This document shows positions 27,449 through 35,197 of a DNA stretch of 64,000 nucleotides, in pieces; positions within the stretch are counted from its first letter, which is position 1, and the number at the start of each line of letters is the position of its first letter. The translations under genes were made by a program, and so were the position numbers. The notes below the pieces were generated by a model. It was not told where the DNA came from. It saw nothing but the letters and a program-made list of their open reading frames with translations, and searched no databases. The DNA comes from Glacieibacterium frigidum (GTDB lineage: Bacteria; Pseudomonadota; Alphaproteobacteria; Sphingomonadales; Sphingomonadaceae), in NCBI RefSeq assembly GCF_007097155.1, contig NZ_VJWA01000002.1, forward strand, positions 1,414,874 to 1,478,873, read 5' to 3'.

Positions 27449-28678
27449 ATGGCGCGCAGCAGCTTCATCTTCACCAGCGAATCGGTCAGCGAAGGCCATC
27501 CCGACAAGGTCGCCGACCAGATCAGCGACGCCGTCGTCGACCTGTTTCTCTCCAAGGACCCGCAGGCGCGCGTCGCGTGCGAGACGCTGACCACGACCAA
27601 CCGCGTCGTGCTGGCGGGCGAAGTCCGTGGTGCCGGCATGATCGACGCCGAGGGCAACTGGGCCCCGGGCGCGCAGGAGGAAATCCAGACCGTCGTGCGC
27701 GAGACGGTCAAGCGCATCGGCTACGAGCAGGACGGCTTCCATTGGCAGAACCTGCACTTCGAGAACCACCTTCACCCCCAGTCGGCACACATCGCGCAGG
27801 GCGTCGACGAGAGCGGCAACAAGGACGAGGGCGCCGGCGACCAGGGCATCATGTTCGGCTATGCGACCGACGAGACGCCCGACTTCATGCCCGCGACGCT
27901 CTATTATTCGCACAAGGTGCTCGAGCGCATGGCCGCCGACCGCCATTCGGGCGCCGCACCCTTCCTCGAGCCCGACGCCAAGAGCCAGGTGACGCTGGCC
28001 TACGAGAACGAGATCCCCGTCCGCGCGACCGCGCTCGTCGTCTCGACGCAGCACGCGCCGGGCTATTACTGGCACAACAACGAGGGCGATCCGGAAAAGT
28101 ACGGACAGCTTCGTGACTATGTGATGAGCGTTTTCAACGACGTGCTGCCCGCGGGCTTCATCACCGACGAGACAGTCATCCACGTCAATCCGACCGGGCG
28201 CTTCGAGATCGGCGGCCCCGACGGCGACGCCGGCGTGACGGGGCGCAAGATCATCGTGGACACCTACGGCGGCGCCAGCCCCCACGGCGGCGGTGCCTTC
28301 TCGGGGAAGGACCCGACCAAGGTCGACCGCTCGGCAGCGTACATCACGCGCTACCTCGCGAAGAACATCGTCGCCGCGGGCCTCGCGCGCCGCTGCACGA
28401 TCCAGCTGTCGTACGCGATCGGCGTCGCCGAGCCGCTGTCGGTCTATGTCGACCTGCACGGCACCGGCACGGTCGACGAGGCTGTGCTGGAGGCGGCGCT
28501 GCCGCGTCTCGTCCGCCTGACGCCCAAGGGCATCCGTACGCACCTCGGCCTCAACAAGCCGATCTACCAGCGCAGCGCCGCCTATGGCCACTTCGGGCGT
28601 ACCCCCGATGCCGACGGCGGCTTCAGCTGGGAGAAGCTCGACCTGGTCGATGCGCTGAAGTCGGCGGTCGCGAACTGA
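27449..28678 (+). CDS. metK: S-adenosylmethionine synthase
   Basis: Makes SAM from methionine and ATP; SAM feeds CrtF, MiaB and bacteriochlorophyll synthesis among others. 409 residues with [20 protein letters not shown] at the start, [12 protein letters not shown] in the middle and the P-loop-like [19 protein letters not shown]. Length is slightly above E. coli MetK, as in other alphaproteobacteria, which carry a short insertion. The start at 27449 follows GGCGGGACC. Confidence 0.97.
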   Translation: MARSSFIFTSESVSEGHPDKVADQISDAVVDLFLSKDPQARVACETLTTTNRVVLAGEVRGAGMIDAEGNWAPGAQEEIQTVVRETVKRIGYEQDGFHWQNLHFENHLHPQSAHIAQGVDESGNKDEGAGDQGIMFGYATDETPDFMPATLYYSHKVLERMAADRHSGAAPFLEPDAKSQVTLAYENEIPVRATALVVSTQHAPGYYWHNNEGDPEKYGQLRDYVMSVFNDVLPAGFITDETVIHVNPTGRFEIGGPDGDAGVTGRKIIVDTYGGASPHGGGAFSGKDPTKVDRSAAYITRYLAKNIVAAGLARRCTIQLSYAIGVAEPLSVYVDLHGTGTVDEAVLEAALPRLVRLTPKGIRTHLGLNKPIYQRSAAYGHFGRTPDADGGFSWEKLDLVDALKSAVAN

Positions 28679-28695
28679 ACTTCGAACGGCGTGCG

Positions 28696-28724
28696 TTGAC
28701 AAGGCTGCGCCGTTTCCCTACCAA
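28696..28724 (+). promoter_or_regulatory. rplU-rpmA promoter
   Basis: Perfect TTGACA (28696-28701), 17-bp spacer, TACCAA (28719-28724), giving a leader of about 55 nt before rplU. Strong -35 box, as expected for a ribosomal protein operon. Confidence 0.6.
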
Positions 28725-28786
28725 CCCGCTTCCCGCGCGGGCTAACCCCCGCGCGCTTTACGTTTGAAGATCAAGGCAACAAGACC

Positions 28787-29074
28787 ATGTTCGCGGTAGT
28801 GCGCACGGGCGGCAAGCAATATCGCGTCGCCGCCGATGATACGATCCTCGTCGAGAAGCTCGACGGCGTCGCGGGTGACATCGTCAACCTCGAAGCCATG
28901 ATGTCGGGCGTCGGTGGCGAGATCACGATGGGCGGCACCGTCGCCGCGACCATCGTCGCGCAGACCAAGAGCGACAAGGTCATCATCTTCAAGAAGAAGC
29001 GTCGCCACAACTATCGCCGGAAGAACGGGCACCGTCAGCAGCTGACCGTGCTCAAGATCACCAGCGTCGCCTGA
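28787..29074 (+). CDS. rplU: 50S ribosomal protein L21
   Basis: 95 residues starting [20 protein letters not shown], the L21 signature, and ending [16 protein letters not shown] plus LTVLKI. It lies 12 bp before rpmA, its constant partner. Confidence 0.98.
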   Translation: MFAVVRTGGKQYRVAADDTILVEKLDGVAGDIVNLEAMMSGVGGEITMGGTVAATIVAQTKSDKVIIFKKKRRHNYRRKNGHRQQLTVLKITSVA

Positions 29075-29086
29075 AGGTAACGGACA

Positions 29087-29368
29087 ATGGCACATAAGAA
29101 AGCCGGCGGCTCATCGCGCAACGGTCGCGACTCGGCAGGGCGTCGTCTCGGCGTCAAGCTGTTCGGGGGCCAGAAGGTCCAGGGCGGCGGCATCATCGTC
29201 CGCCAGCGCGGCACCCGCGTCTATCCGGGCCGCAACGTCGGCTGCGGCGTCGACCACACGCTGTACGCGCTCGATGCCGGCGTCGTCGTGTTCCACGACG
29301 GCAAGCAGGGCCGCAAGTACGTCAGCGTCGACGCTGTCGTCGAGCCCGCTGCGATCGCCGCCGAGTAA
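29087..29368 (+). CDS. rpmA: 50S ribosomal protein L27
   Basis: 93 residues with [20 protein letters not shown] and [10 protein letters not shown], which are diagnostic of L27. The ribosome site GAAGGTAA precedes the ATG. The mature N-terminus (AHKKAGG) reaches the peptidyl-transferase centre. The gene is followed by a strong convergent hairpin. Confidence 0.98.
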   Translation: MAHKKAGGSSRNGRDSAGRRLGVKLFGGQKVQGGGIIVRQRGTRVYPGRNVGCGVDHTLYALDAGVVVFHDGKQGRKYVSVDAVVEPAAIAAE

Positions 29369-29391
29369 CCCTCTCTTTTGAAGACGTTTTG

Positions 29392-29425
29392 CGAAGGTCG
29401 GGACCCAGCCGGGTTCCGGCCTTCG
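29392..29425. terminator. Hairpin between rpmA and dprA
   Basis: A 15-bp stem from 29392 to 29425 (CGAAGG...CCTTCG outer, CGG/CCG and ACCC/GGGT inner, two G-T wobble positions on the plus strand) with the 4-nt loop AGCC. It lies between two convergent genes and can end transcription from either side; no T-run follows. Confidence 0.65.
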
Positions 29426-29438
29426 ATGCGTCTGGGGT

Positions 29439-30524
29439 CTAGGCCAGCGCCACCCGCCCGCCGGCGTGGCGCACCAGAGCGCCGCCGAGTTCGAGATCGA
29501 GCAGCACTGCCGCGACGACCGCGCTCGGCAGTTCGCTCAGCCGTACGATCTCGTCGATCGGTACCGGCGTCGGTGACAGGAGCGCGGTGACCGCCGCGAT
29601 CTCGGCGTCGCCGGTATCGAGCGCCACCGGCCCCGACTCGTAGCCAAGGCCCGGCGAGCGTAGTTCGCCGCCACCGCCGAAGCCGCTGACCGCCTCGACG
29701 ATGTCGGCGGCCGACTGCACGAGCGTCGCGCCCTCGCGAATCAGCATGTTGCATCCCTGCGCGCGCGGATCGAGCGGCGATCCGGGGATCGCCATGACCT
29801 CGCGCCCGGCTTCGGCCGCGAGTCGCGCGGTGATCAGCGAGCCCGAGCGCAGCGCGCCTTCGACGACCACCGTGCCGGCGCACAACCCGGCGATGATCCG
29901 GTTGCGGCGCGGGAAATGGCGCGCCTGCGGCTGGGTGCCGAAGGGCATTTCGGCGACGACCAGTCCGGACTCGCCGATGCGGCGCTGCAGGTCGGCGGTC
30001 TCGGGCGGGTAGGCGACGTCGATGCCGCCCGCGATCACCGCCACCGTGCCGCCGCTCAGCGCGCCCTCGTGCGCCGCGGCGTCGATGCCGCGTGCCAGCC
30101 CCGACACGACGACCAGACCCGCGTCGGCCAGGTCGCTCGCCAGCCCGCGCGCGAATCGCGTGCCCGCCGCACTCGCGTTGCGCGCGCCGACGATGCCGAC
30201 GGCGGGACGCTCGAGCAGCGCCGCGTCGCCCTTGACCGCAATCGCCGGGGGCGCGGTCTCGGTGCGCGCCAGCAAATTGGGATACTCCGGGGTGCCGATG
30301 AAGATCAGCTGCGCGCCGAAACCTGCGACGGCGTCGAGCTCGCGCTGCGCCGCTTCGACGGTCGCGATGCGCAACGGGCGGCCGCCGCCGCGCCGCGCGA
30401 GATCGGGCAGCGCATCGAGCGCGGCCCCCGCGCTGCCGAAGCGCTGGACGAGTTGCCGGTAGGTGACGGGGCCGATCTGGTCGCTGCGGATCAGGCGCAG
30501 CCGGGCAACTGCGTCGTCGTTCAA
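29439..30524 (-). CDS. dprA: DNA-processing protein DprA
   Basis: Loads RecA on incoming single-stranded DNA during transformation. 361 residues from a TTG (30524) that overlaps the plsY stop (TTGA); the frame is open upstream but inside plsY. Rossmann-like DprA fold with IVGARNASAAGTRFARGLA, VSGLARGIDAAAHEGAL and FPRRNRIIAGLC, followed by a C-terminal winged-helix (residues about 300-361, PVPIDEIVRLSELP). With comM at 13348 it suggests transformation ability, though no pilus genes are in the window. Confidence 0.95.
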   Translation of the reverse strand: MNDDAVARLRLIRSDQIGPVTYRQLVQRFGSAGAALDALPDLARRGGGRPLRIATVEAAQRELDAVAGFGAQLIFIGTPEYPNLLARTETAPPAIAVKGDAALLERPAVGIVGARNASAAGTRFARGLASDLADAGLVVVSGLARGIDAAAHEGALSGGTVAVIAGGIDVAYPPETADLQRRIGESGLVVAEMPFGTQPQARHFPRRNRIIAGLCAGTVVVEGALRSGSLITARLAAEAGREVMAIPGSPLDPRAQGCNMLIREGATLVQSAADIVEAVSGFGGGGELRSPGLGYESGPVALDTGDAEIAAVTALLSPTPVPIDEIVRLSELPSAVVAAVLLDLELGGALVRHAGGRVALA

Positions 30525-31105
30525 GGCTTGGCCCCGATGCGGCTCTCGGTCCCGGCGCGCAGCCGCCCGATATTCTCGCGGTGCATGATCAGCAGGAGCA
30601 CGACCATCCCTGCCAGCCACGGCACGAGGTCAAGCCGGCCCGCCCCCCAGGCGGTCGCGGGCACCGCAATCGCCGCCAGCATGCCGCCCAGCGACGACAG
30701 GCGCGTGACGACCGCGACCGCGAGCCAGACGACGCCGAACACCAGCGCCGCGACGGGTAGAACCGCGAGCGTCACGCCGAGCAGCGTCGCAACGCCCTTG
30801 CCGCCGCGGAATTTTAGCCAGACCGGGAAGACATGGCCGACGAACGCCGCCGCCCCCGCCGCGACGGGGATCGCGCTCGCGTCGCCGAAGCGCATCGCCA
30901 GCCAGACCGCGAGCGCCCCCTTGCCGGCGTCGAGGAGCAGGGTCGCCGCCGCGAGCCGCTTGTCGCCGGTGCGCAGCACGTTGGTCGCACCGATATTGCC
31001 CGATCCGACGCTGCGCAGGTCGATGCCGTTCGCGCGCGCTAGCAGCAGCCCGAAGGGGATCGAGCCGAGCAGATAGCCGACGAGGATGGTGAGGATCAGC
31101 GGCAC
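30521..31105 (-). CDS. plsY: Acyl-phosphate:glycerol-3-phosphate acyltransferase PlsY
   Basis: First acylation of phospholipid synthesis, at the inner membrane. 194 residues from a GTG at 31105, multi-pass, with the three PlsY motifs: GSIPFGLLLARANGIDLRSV and GSGNIGATNVLR near the N-terminus, GHVFPVWLKFRGGKGVAT in the middle, and HRENIGRLRAGTE at the end. With plsC at 21158 it completes phosphatidate synthesis. dprA overlaps its end. Confidence 0.96.
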   Translation of the reverse strand: MPLILTILVGYLLGSIPFGLLLARANGIDLRSVGSGNIGATNVLRTGDKRLAAATLLLDAGKGALAVWLAMRFGDASAIPVAAGAAAFVGHVFPVWLKFRGGKGVATLLGVTLAVLPVAALVFGVVWLAVAVVTRLSSLGGMLAAIAVPATAWGAGRLDLVPWLAGMVVLLLIMHRENIGRLRAGTESRIGAKP

Positions 31106-31138
31106 GGGGGCGACCCTAGCGGGCGCACGCGCACGACG

Positions 31139-31421
31139 AAACCCCGGCGGGCGGTCCTACGCCTGTCGGGGTGGTGATCCACGCCGCTCCGCCTCCCCTT
31201 GAACCCCCGACCGGCGCTGACTGGTCGAGGCGGAAACACGAAGTCCGGCAGTGCGAGCGATGCAGGGTCGAGGCGGCAGCATGGTCGTGGGTAAACATGA
31301 AACCGGGGGAGCTGCCGGCGTCCGGCCTCGTGACATGATCCTGCATCGATCGCGCCGCACGTCCCCGCCAGCGCGACGGGAACAGGGGCGAGCCACGGAC
31401 CTGTGAGTACATCCGCGACCT
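31139..31421. ncRNA. Putative structured RNA or leader, about 285 nt
   Basis: The gene-free stretch 31106-31465 is almost entirely foldable. Helices (plus coordinates): 31142-31153/31160-31171; 31189-31195/31227-31233 (CCGCCTC/GAGGCGG) enclosing 31209-31214/31221-31226; and a long arm 31251-31255/31356-31360, 31257-31266/31340-31348, 31270-31274/31325-31329, 31275-31280/31311-31316. A near-consensus promoter (31428-31456) points leftward across it. GT pairs at 31147-31166, 31149-31164 and 31213-31222 would favour a plus-strand RNA, while one hairpin near 31370 favours minus, so strand is open. It matches no RNA family I can recognise (not tmRNA, 6S, RNase P or 4.5S). Confidence 0.5.
31142..31171 (-). 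terminator. Hairpin at end of structured RNA, before plsY
   Basis: Read leftward: CCCCGACAGGCG, loop TAGGAC, CGCCCGCCGGGG, then TTTCG, 37 bp before the plsY start. The first strand, CCCCGAC (31165-31171), can alternatively pair with GTCGGGG contributed by 31204-31210, so the hairpin could be switched off. This could be the 3' end of an independent RNA or an attenuator for plsY-dprA. Confidence 0.45.
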
Positions 31422-31427
31422 GCAGCC

Positions 31428-31456
31428 CGTATAACCCAAACGGCTCTCATTGTCAA
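31428..31456 (-). promoter_or_regulatory. Strong leftward promoter upstream of RNA/plsY
   Basis: On the minus strand: TTGACA (31456-31451), 17-bp spacer, TATACG (31433-31428). It is one of the best promoter matches in the window and lies just after the hcp stop codon. The expected start is near 31421, over 300 nt before plsY. Confidence 0.65.
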
Positions 31457-31465
31457 CCCATCTGG

Positions 31466-31945
31466 TTAACGAGTCGCGTTTGCGATGATGTTGCCGTCGG
31501 TCCAGGTCCACTCGATCGACTTGTACGCTAGGCTGATCGTCTCGGTCGCGATGCGTTTGTCGGCGTCGGGCGCGGCGGCGTCGGCGAGGGTCAGCGCGAT
31601 GGCCGTGACCACCGCGTCGCTCAGCCTGATCGTATAGGCCAGCACCTCGGCGCCTCCACTGGCGCTCCCCTTGGGATTCGGCAGCCAGAAATTGACGAGG
31701 CAATCGCTCATCAGCTCGTTGCCGACCAGCGCGGCGTAAAGCGGGGGCGACGCCTTGTCGATGCGCTTGGTCACCCGGAACGCGCCATGGCCGAGGCGGC
31801 CGGTGGCGACCAGCGCGGCGGGGTCGGGGCGGGCGATGCCGTGGTCGAGTGAATGGACCTCGATCTGCCCCTCGCGGCCCTTCTGGATCGAGCCGCCCTT
31901 GATCCAGCCCTGCTTGGTGCCGGTCAGTTTCAGATAGGTCGGCAT
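31466..31945 (-). CDS. hcp: Hcp family type VI secretion protein, orphan
   Basis: 159 residues from the ATG at 31945, with GGGAGA eight bases upstream. Begins MPTYLKLTGTKQGWIKGGS and continues with IEVHSLDHGI, VTKRIDKASPPLYAALVG and ISLAYKSIEWTW, the beta-barrel pattern of Hcp, which forms the inner tube of type VI secretion and can carry effectors. No other type VI gene is in the window. A candidate promoter (TTGCAC 31996-31991, 18-bp spacer, GATACT 31972-31967, minus strand) is present. Divergent from nadE. Confidence 0.85.
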   Translation of the reverse strand: MPTYLKLTGTKQGWIKGGSIQKGREGQIEVHSLDHGIARPDPAALVATGRLGHGAFRVTKRIDKASPPLYAALVGNELMSDCLVNFWLPNPKGSASGGAEVLAYTIRLSDAVVTAIALTLADAAAPDADKRIATETISLAYKSIEWTWTDGNIIANATR

Positions 31946-32001
31946 GTCCGGTCTCCCTGCGTAACGAGTATCGCGCGACCCGGCGCGACAGTGCAACCCC
32001 G

Positions 32002-32030
32002 TTGCCCGCGGTGCAGACGCGACCTAGACG
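32002..32030 (+). promoter_or_regulatory. nadE promoter, probably leaderless
   Basis: TTGCCC (32002-32007), 17-bp spacer, TAGACG (32025-32030), 6 bp before the nadE ATG. The expected +1 coincides with the start codon. GGAGG precedes the ATG by two bases, too close to act as a normal ribosome site. Confidence 0.5.
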
Positions 32031-32036
32031 GAGGCG

Positions 32037-33686
32037 ATGACCGACCGCCTGACCATCGCGCTCGCGCAGCTCGGATCGTCGGTCGGCGACCTGCGCGGCA
32101 ACGGCGATGCCATCCTCGCGGCGCGTGCGAGCGTTCCCGACGCCGATCTCGTCGTCACCCCCGAGCTGTCGATCATCGGCTATCCGCCGGAGGATCTGGT
32201 GCTCAAGCCCGCGGCGGTCGCGGCGTGCCGCGCCGAGCTCGACCGGCTGGCGGCGGCGACTGCGGACGGCGGGCCCGGGCTGATCGTCGGGCTGCCCTGG
32301 GCCGAGAACGGGCGGCTGTTCAATGCAGCCGCGCTCCTCGACGGCGGCACGGTGACGATCACGCGCAAGCATCTGCTGCCGAACTACGGCGTCTTCGACG
32401 AGAAGCGGGTGTTCGACGCGGGGCCGCTGCCGGGCCCGTTGAACTTCCGCGGTGTCCGCGTCGGCGTGCCGATCTGCGAGGATATCTGGGGCCCCGACGT
32501 CGCCGAATGCCTGGCGGAGACGGGTGCCGAGCTGCTGCTCGTCCCCAACGGCAGCCCCTATGAGATCGGCAAGGACGACAAGCGCCTGAGTTCGACGGTC
32601 AGCCGCGTCGTCGAGACCGGGCTGCCGCTCGCCTATCTCAACCGCGTCGGCGGGCAGGACGAGCTGGTGTTCGACGGCGCCAGCTTCGTGCTCGGCGGCG
32701 ACCGGCACCTGCGCCTGCGCATGGCGGATTGGGACGAGGCGATTGTCCGGACAGACTGGTCGCGCACTGCGACGGGCTGGGACTGTGCCCACGGCGACGT
32801 CGCCCCGGCAGAAGGGCCGTGGGAGGAAATCTACCACGCGATGCTCGTCGGCCTGCGCGACTATGTGAATGCCAACCGCTTCCCCGGCGTCGTGCTCGGC
32901 CTGTCGGGGGGGATCGACTCGGCGCTGTCGGCGGCGGTCGCGGTCGATGCGCTAGGGCCCGACCGGGTGTGGGGCGTGATGATGCCGTCGCGCTTCACCA
33001 GCGCCGACAGCCTGGAGGATGCCGCCGGCTGCGCGCGCCTGCTCGGCATGCGCCTCGACACGCTGCCGATCGCGCCCGCGATGACCGCCTTCGACGACAT
33101 GCTGGCGCCCCTGTTCGAGGGGCGCGCGCCCGACCTCGCCGAGGAGAACATCCAGTCGCGCATCCGCGGGCTCAGCCTGATGGCGCTGTCGAACAAGTTC
33201 GGCCCGATGCTGCTGACGACCGGCAACAAGAGCGAGATGTCGGTCGGTTACGCGACGATCTACGGCGACATGGCGGGCGGCTATTCGGTGCTGAAGGACG
33301 TGTACAAGACCAGCGTCTTCGCGCTCTCGGCATGGCGCAACGCGCATAAACCGCGTTTGGGAATGGGACCGGCCGGGCCGGTGATGCCGCAGCGGGTGAT
33401 CGACAAGCCCCCGACCGCCGAGCTGCGCGACAACCAGCGCGACGACGATTCGCTGCCGCCCTATGCGGTGCTCGACGCGGTGCTGACCGGCCTGATCGAG
33501 GACGAGCTGTCGGCCGCCGACCTGGTGGCGCAGGGGCATGACGCGCACCTCGTCGCGCGGGTCGAGCGGCTGCTCTACGTCGCCGAATACAAGCGCCGCC
33601 AGGCGCCTCCGGGGGTCAAGATCGGGCGCCGCAACTTCGGCCGCGACCGGCGCTATCCGATCACCAACGCCTTCCGGACGGCCTAG
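32037..33686 (+). CDS. nadE: Glutamine-dependent NAD+ synthetase
   Basis: Last step of NAD synthesis, converting deamido-NAD to NAD with glutamine as nitrogen source. 549 residues: N-terminal nitrilase-type glutaminase (Glu in VVTPELSIIGYPPED, Lys in TRKHLLPNYGVFDEKR, Cys in VGVPICEDIWGP), then the ATP-pyrophosphatase synthetase domain with LGLSGGIDSALSAAV and TGNKSEMSVGYATIYGDMAG. The stop overlaps the convergent polysaccharide gene by 4 bp. Confidence 0.97.
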   Translation: MTDRLTIALAQLGSSVGDLRGNGDAILAARASVPDADLVVTPELSIIGYPPEDLVLKPAAVAACRAELDRLAAATADGGPGLIVGLPWAENGRLFNAAALLDGGTVTITRKHLLPNYGVFDEKRVFDAGPLPGPLNFRGVRVGVPICEDIWGPDVAECLAETGAELLLVPNGSPYEIGKDDKRLSSTVSRVVETGLPLAYLNRVGGQDELVFDGASFVLGGDRHLRLRMADWDEAIVRTDWSRTATGWDCAHGDVAPAEGPWEEIYHAMLVGLRDYVNANRFPGVVLGLSGGIDSALSAAVAVDALGPDRVWGVMMPSRFTSADSLEDAAGCARLLGMRLDTLPIAPAMTAFDDMLAPLFEGRAPDLAEENIQSRIRGLSLMALSNKFGPMLLTTGNKSEMSVGYATIYGDMAGGYSVLKDVYKTSVFALSAWRNAHKPRLGMGPAGPVMPQRVIDKPPTAELRDNQRDDDSLPPYAVLDAVLTGLIEDELSAADLVAQGHDAHLVARVERLLYVAEYKRRQAPPGVKIGRRNFGRDRRYPITNAFRTA

Positions 33687-35071
33687 GCCTCGGCGGGTTC
33701 GAGACGTCGCGAGCGAGTCAGCCGCGCGCGCAGCGCCGACCAGACGGCGGTCCAGCGCTCCTGCCACGGCCCGCGCGGGCCGGCGGGGACGACACCGAGC
33801 ACGGGCACCCCGCTGGCGACTTCCAGATCCCTCGCGCCCAGCACCTCGCGCCGCAGCAGGCCGTCGATGGTCACCGACACGAACCCCAGGCCAAGGCCGA
33901 ATAGCGTCGCGAGCGTCGCGATCAGCGGGATATTGGGCGCGACGGGCTCGTTGCTCGACAGCACGTCGCCCATCACCACCAGCCCGCTCTGGGTGCGTTC
34001 GGACTGCAGCCGCAATTCGGCACCGTTGCGCATGATGCGTTCCAGGTCGGCGCGTAGCACGGTGACCTGGCGCAGCGCCTGCGCCAGCTTGAGCATTTCG
34101 GGGCTGCGGGCGAGGATGCGCGCCCGCTCGTCGCGGTACGCCGCCTCGGTCTCGGTCCGCAGCCGTCGCGCCGCCGCGATGCCGCTGTCGTTCTGCGCCG
34201 CCGCGACCGCCTGCGATAGCGCCGCGCGCGTCGCATCGCGCCGTGCGAGCAGCGACTGGTAATCCGGGTTGGCGGGGCCGAGCTGGGTCAGCGCGATGCC
34301 GATCTGCTGTTCGAGCCCGTTCAGCTGCCGGCTCAGCTGGGCGATCAGCGCGGCGTTCTCGGTCGGGCGGCGCCTGGGCCCGGCTGCGGCGGCGGCGAGT
34401 TCGGCAGTCTGCAGCCGGCCAAGCGCGCCGCTCTCCAGGTCGTTGCCCGCACTGTCGGCGACGGTGCCCGTGGCGCGCTGCAGGCCGGTATAGGCGGCCT
34501 CTGCCGCGGCGAGACGCGCGCGTGCCTGCACCGCCAGCTGGTCGTAGCGGTCGGCGCGCCGCGCCGCGCCGTCGGTCTGGAGCTCGAGCGCGGTCTCGAT
34601 ATACGATTCGCGGATCAGTCCGGCGATCAGCTTGGCGGCATCGGCCTCGGGTGCGCGGTAGACGATCTCCATCGTGCCGCCGCCTTCAAGCGGCACGGCC
34701 GCGGTTTCCGCCATGATCCGCCGCGCGGCCCAGGTCTTGATGTCGCCGAGCCCGCCGGTCGCGTTGTTGAACGCCTCGATCACCGCGGGGTTCTCGGCCC
34801 AGCCGAGCTTGTCGATGACGCGCAGTGCGGTGCGCTCGCTCATCGCGAGCAGCTGCTGCGTCCGCACATAGGATTCGGTGCCGTCGGCGCCGATCTGGGC
34901 ACCCGTCACCAGGTCGGGGCTGACCAGTTCGAGAATGACGCGCGCCCGGGCCTCATAGGTTGGCGGCAGCCGCATCGCGAAGACCATCGCAGCCCCCACG
35001 CACGCCGCGACGCACAGCAGCAGCCGCCAGCGGCCGGCATTGAGGATCAGCAGGAACTGCGTCATCGTCAT
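33683..35071 (-). CDS. Wzz/GumC-like polysaccharide co-polymerase
   Basis: Inner-membrane protein controlling chain length or export of a surface polysaccharide. 462 residues from the ATG at 35071. Membrane helices flank a periplasmic coiled-coil region: TM1 about residues 13-33, the Wzz motif PPTYEARARVILEL just after it, a long alpha-helical stretch rich in Gln/Arg/Ala (about 170-370), and TM2 near 390-410 (APNIPLIATLATLFGLGLGF). The cytoplasmic tail is short and lacks a kinase domain. Divergent from the polymerase gene at 35198. Confidence 0.82.
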   Translation of the reverse strand: MTMTQFLLILNAGRWRLLLCVAACVGAAMVFAMRLPPTYEARARVILELVSPDLVTGAQIGADGTESYVRTQQLLAMSERTALRVIDKLGWAENPAVIEAFNNATGGLGDIKTWAARRIMAETAAVPLEGGGTMEIVYRAPEADAAKLIAGLIRESYIETALELQTDGAARRADRYDQLAVQARARLAAAEAAYTGLQRATGTVADSAGNDLESGALGRLQTAELAAAAAGPRRRPTENAALIAQLSRQLNGLEQQIGIALTQLGPANPDYQSLLARRDATRAALSQAVAAAQNDSGIAAARRLRTETEAAYRDERARILARSPEMLKLAQALRQVTVLRADLERIMRNGAELRLQSERTQSGLVVMGDVLSSNEPVAPNIPLIATLATLFGLGLGFVSVTIDGLLRREVLGARDLEVASGVPVLGVVPAGPRGPWQERWTAVWSALRARLTRSRRLEPAEA

Positions 35072-35197
35072 CGCCCGCGACCCTAGCCCATCCCCCGCCG
35101 CCGCCGCCAATGGTTTTGCGCAGCGGTTTCACGCACTGGCCCCGCGTGCCGCATTGGGATAGTGCGGTGTGATGCGTGGTGGTGGGGTTTACTGACG

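Noticed and set aside
25583..28702. A 1039-codon leftward open frame across lnt and metK
   Set aside because: It is antisense to two well-recognised genes; the translation is Arg/His/Asp-rich low-complexity sequence typical of the high-GC complementary frame.
31139..31421. tmRNA, 6S RNA, RNase P RNA or 4.5S RNA
   Set aside because: No tag-peptide reading frame, no GGAAGCA-type SRP apex, no CR-I/CR-V RNase P sequence and no single long bulged hairpin of 6S type were found, so it was left unassigned.
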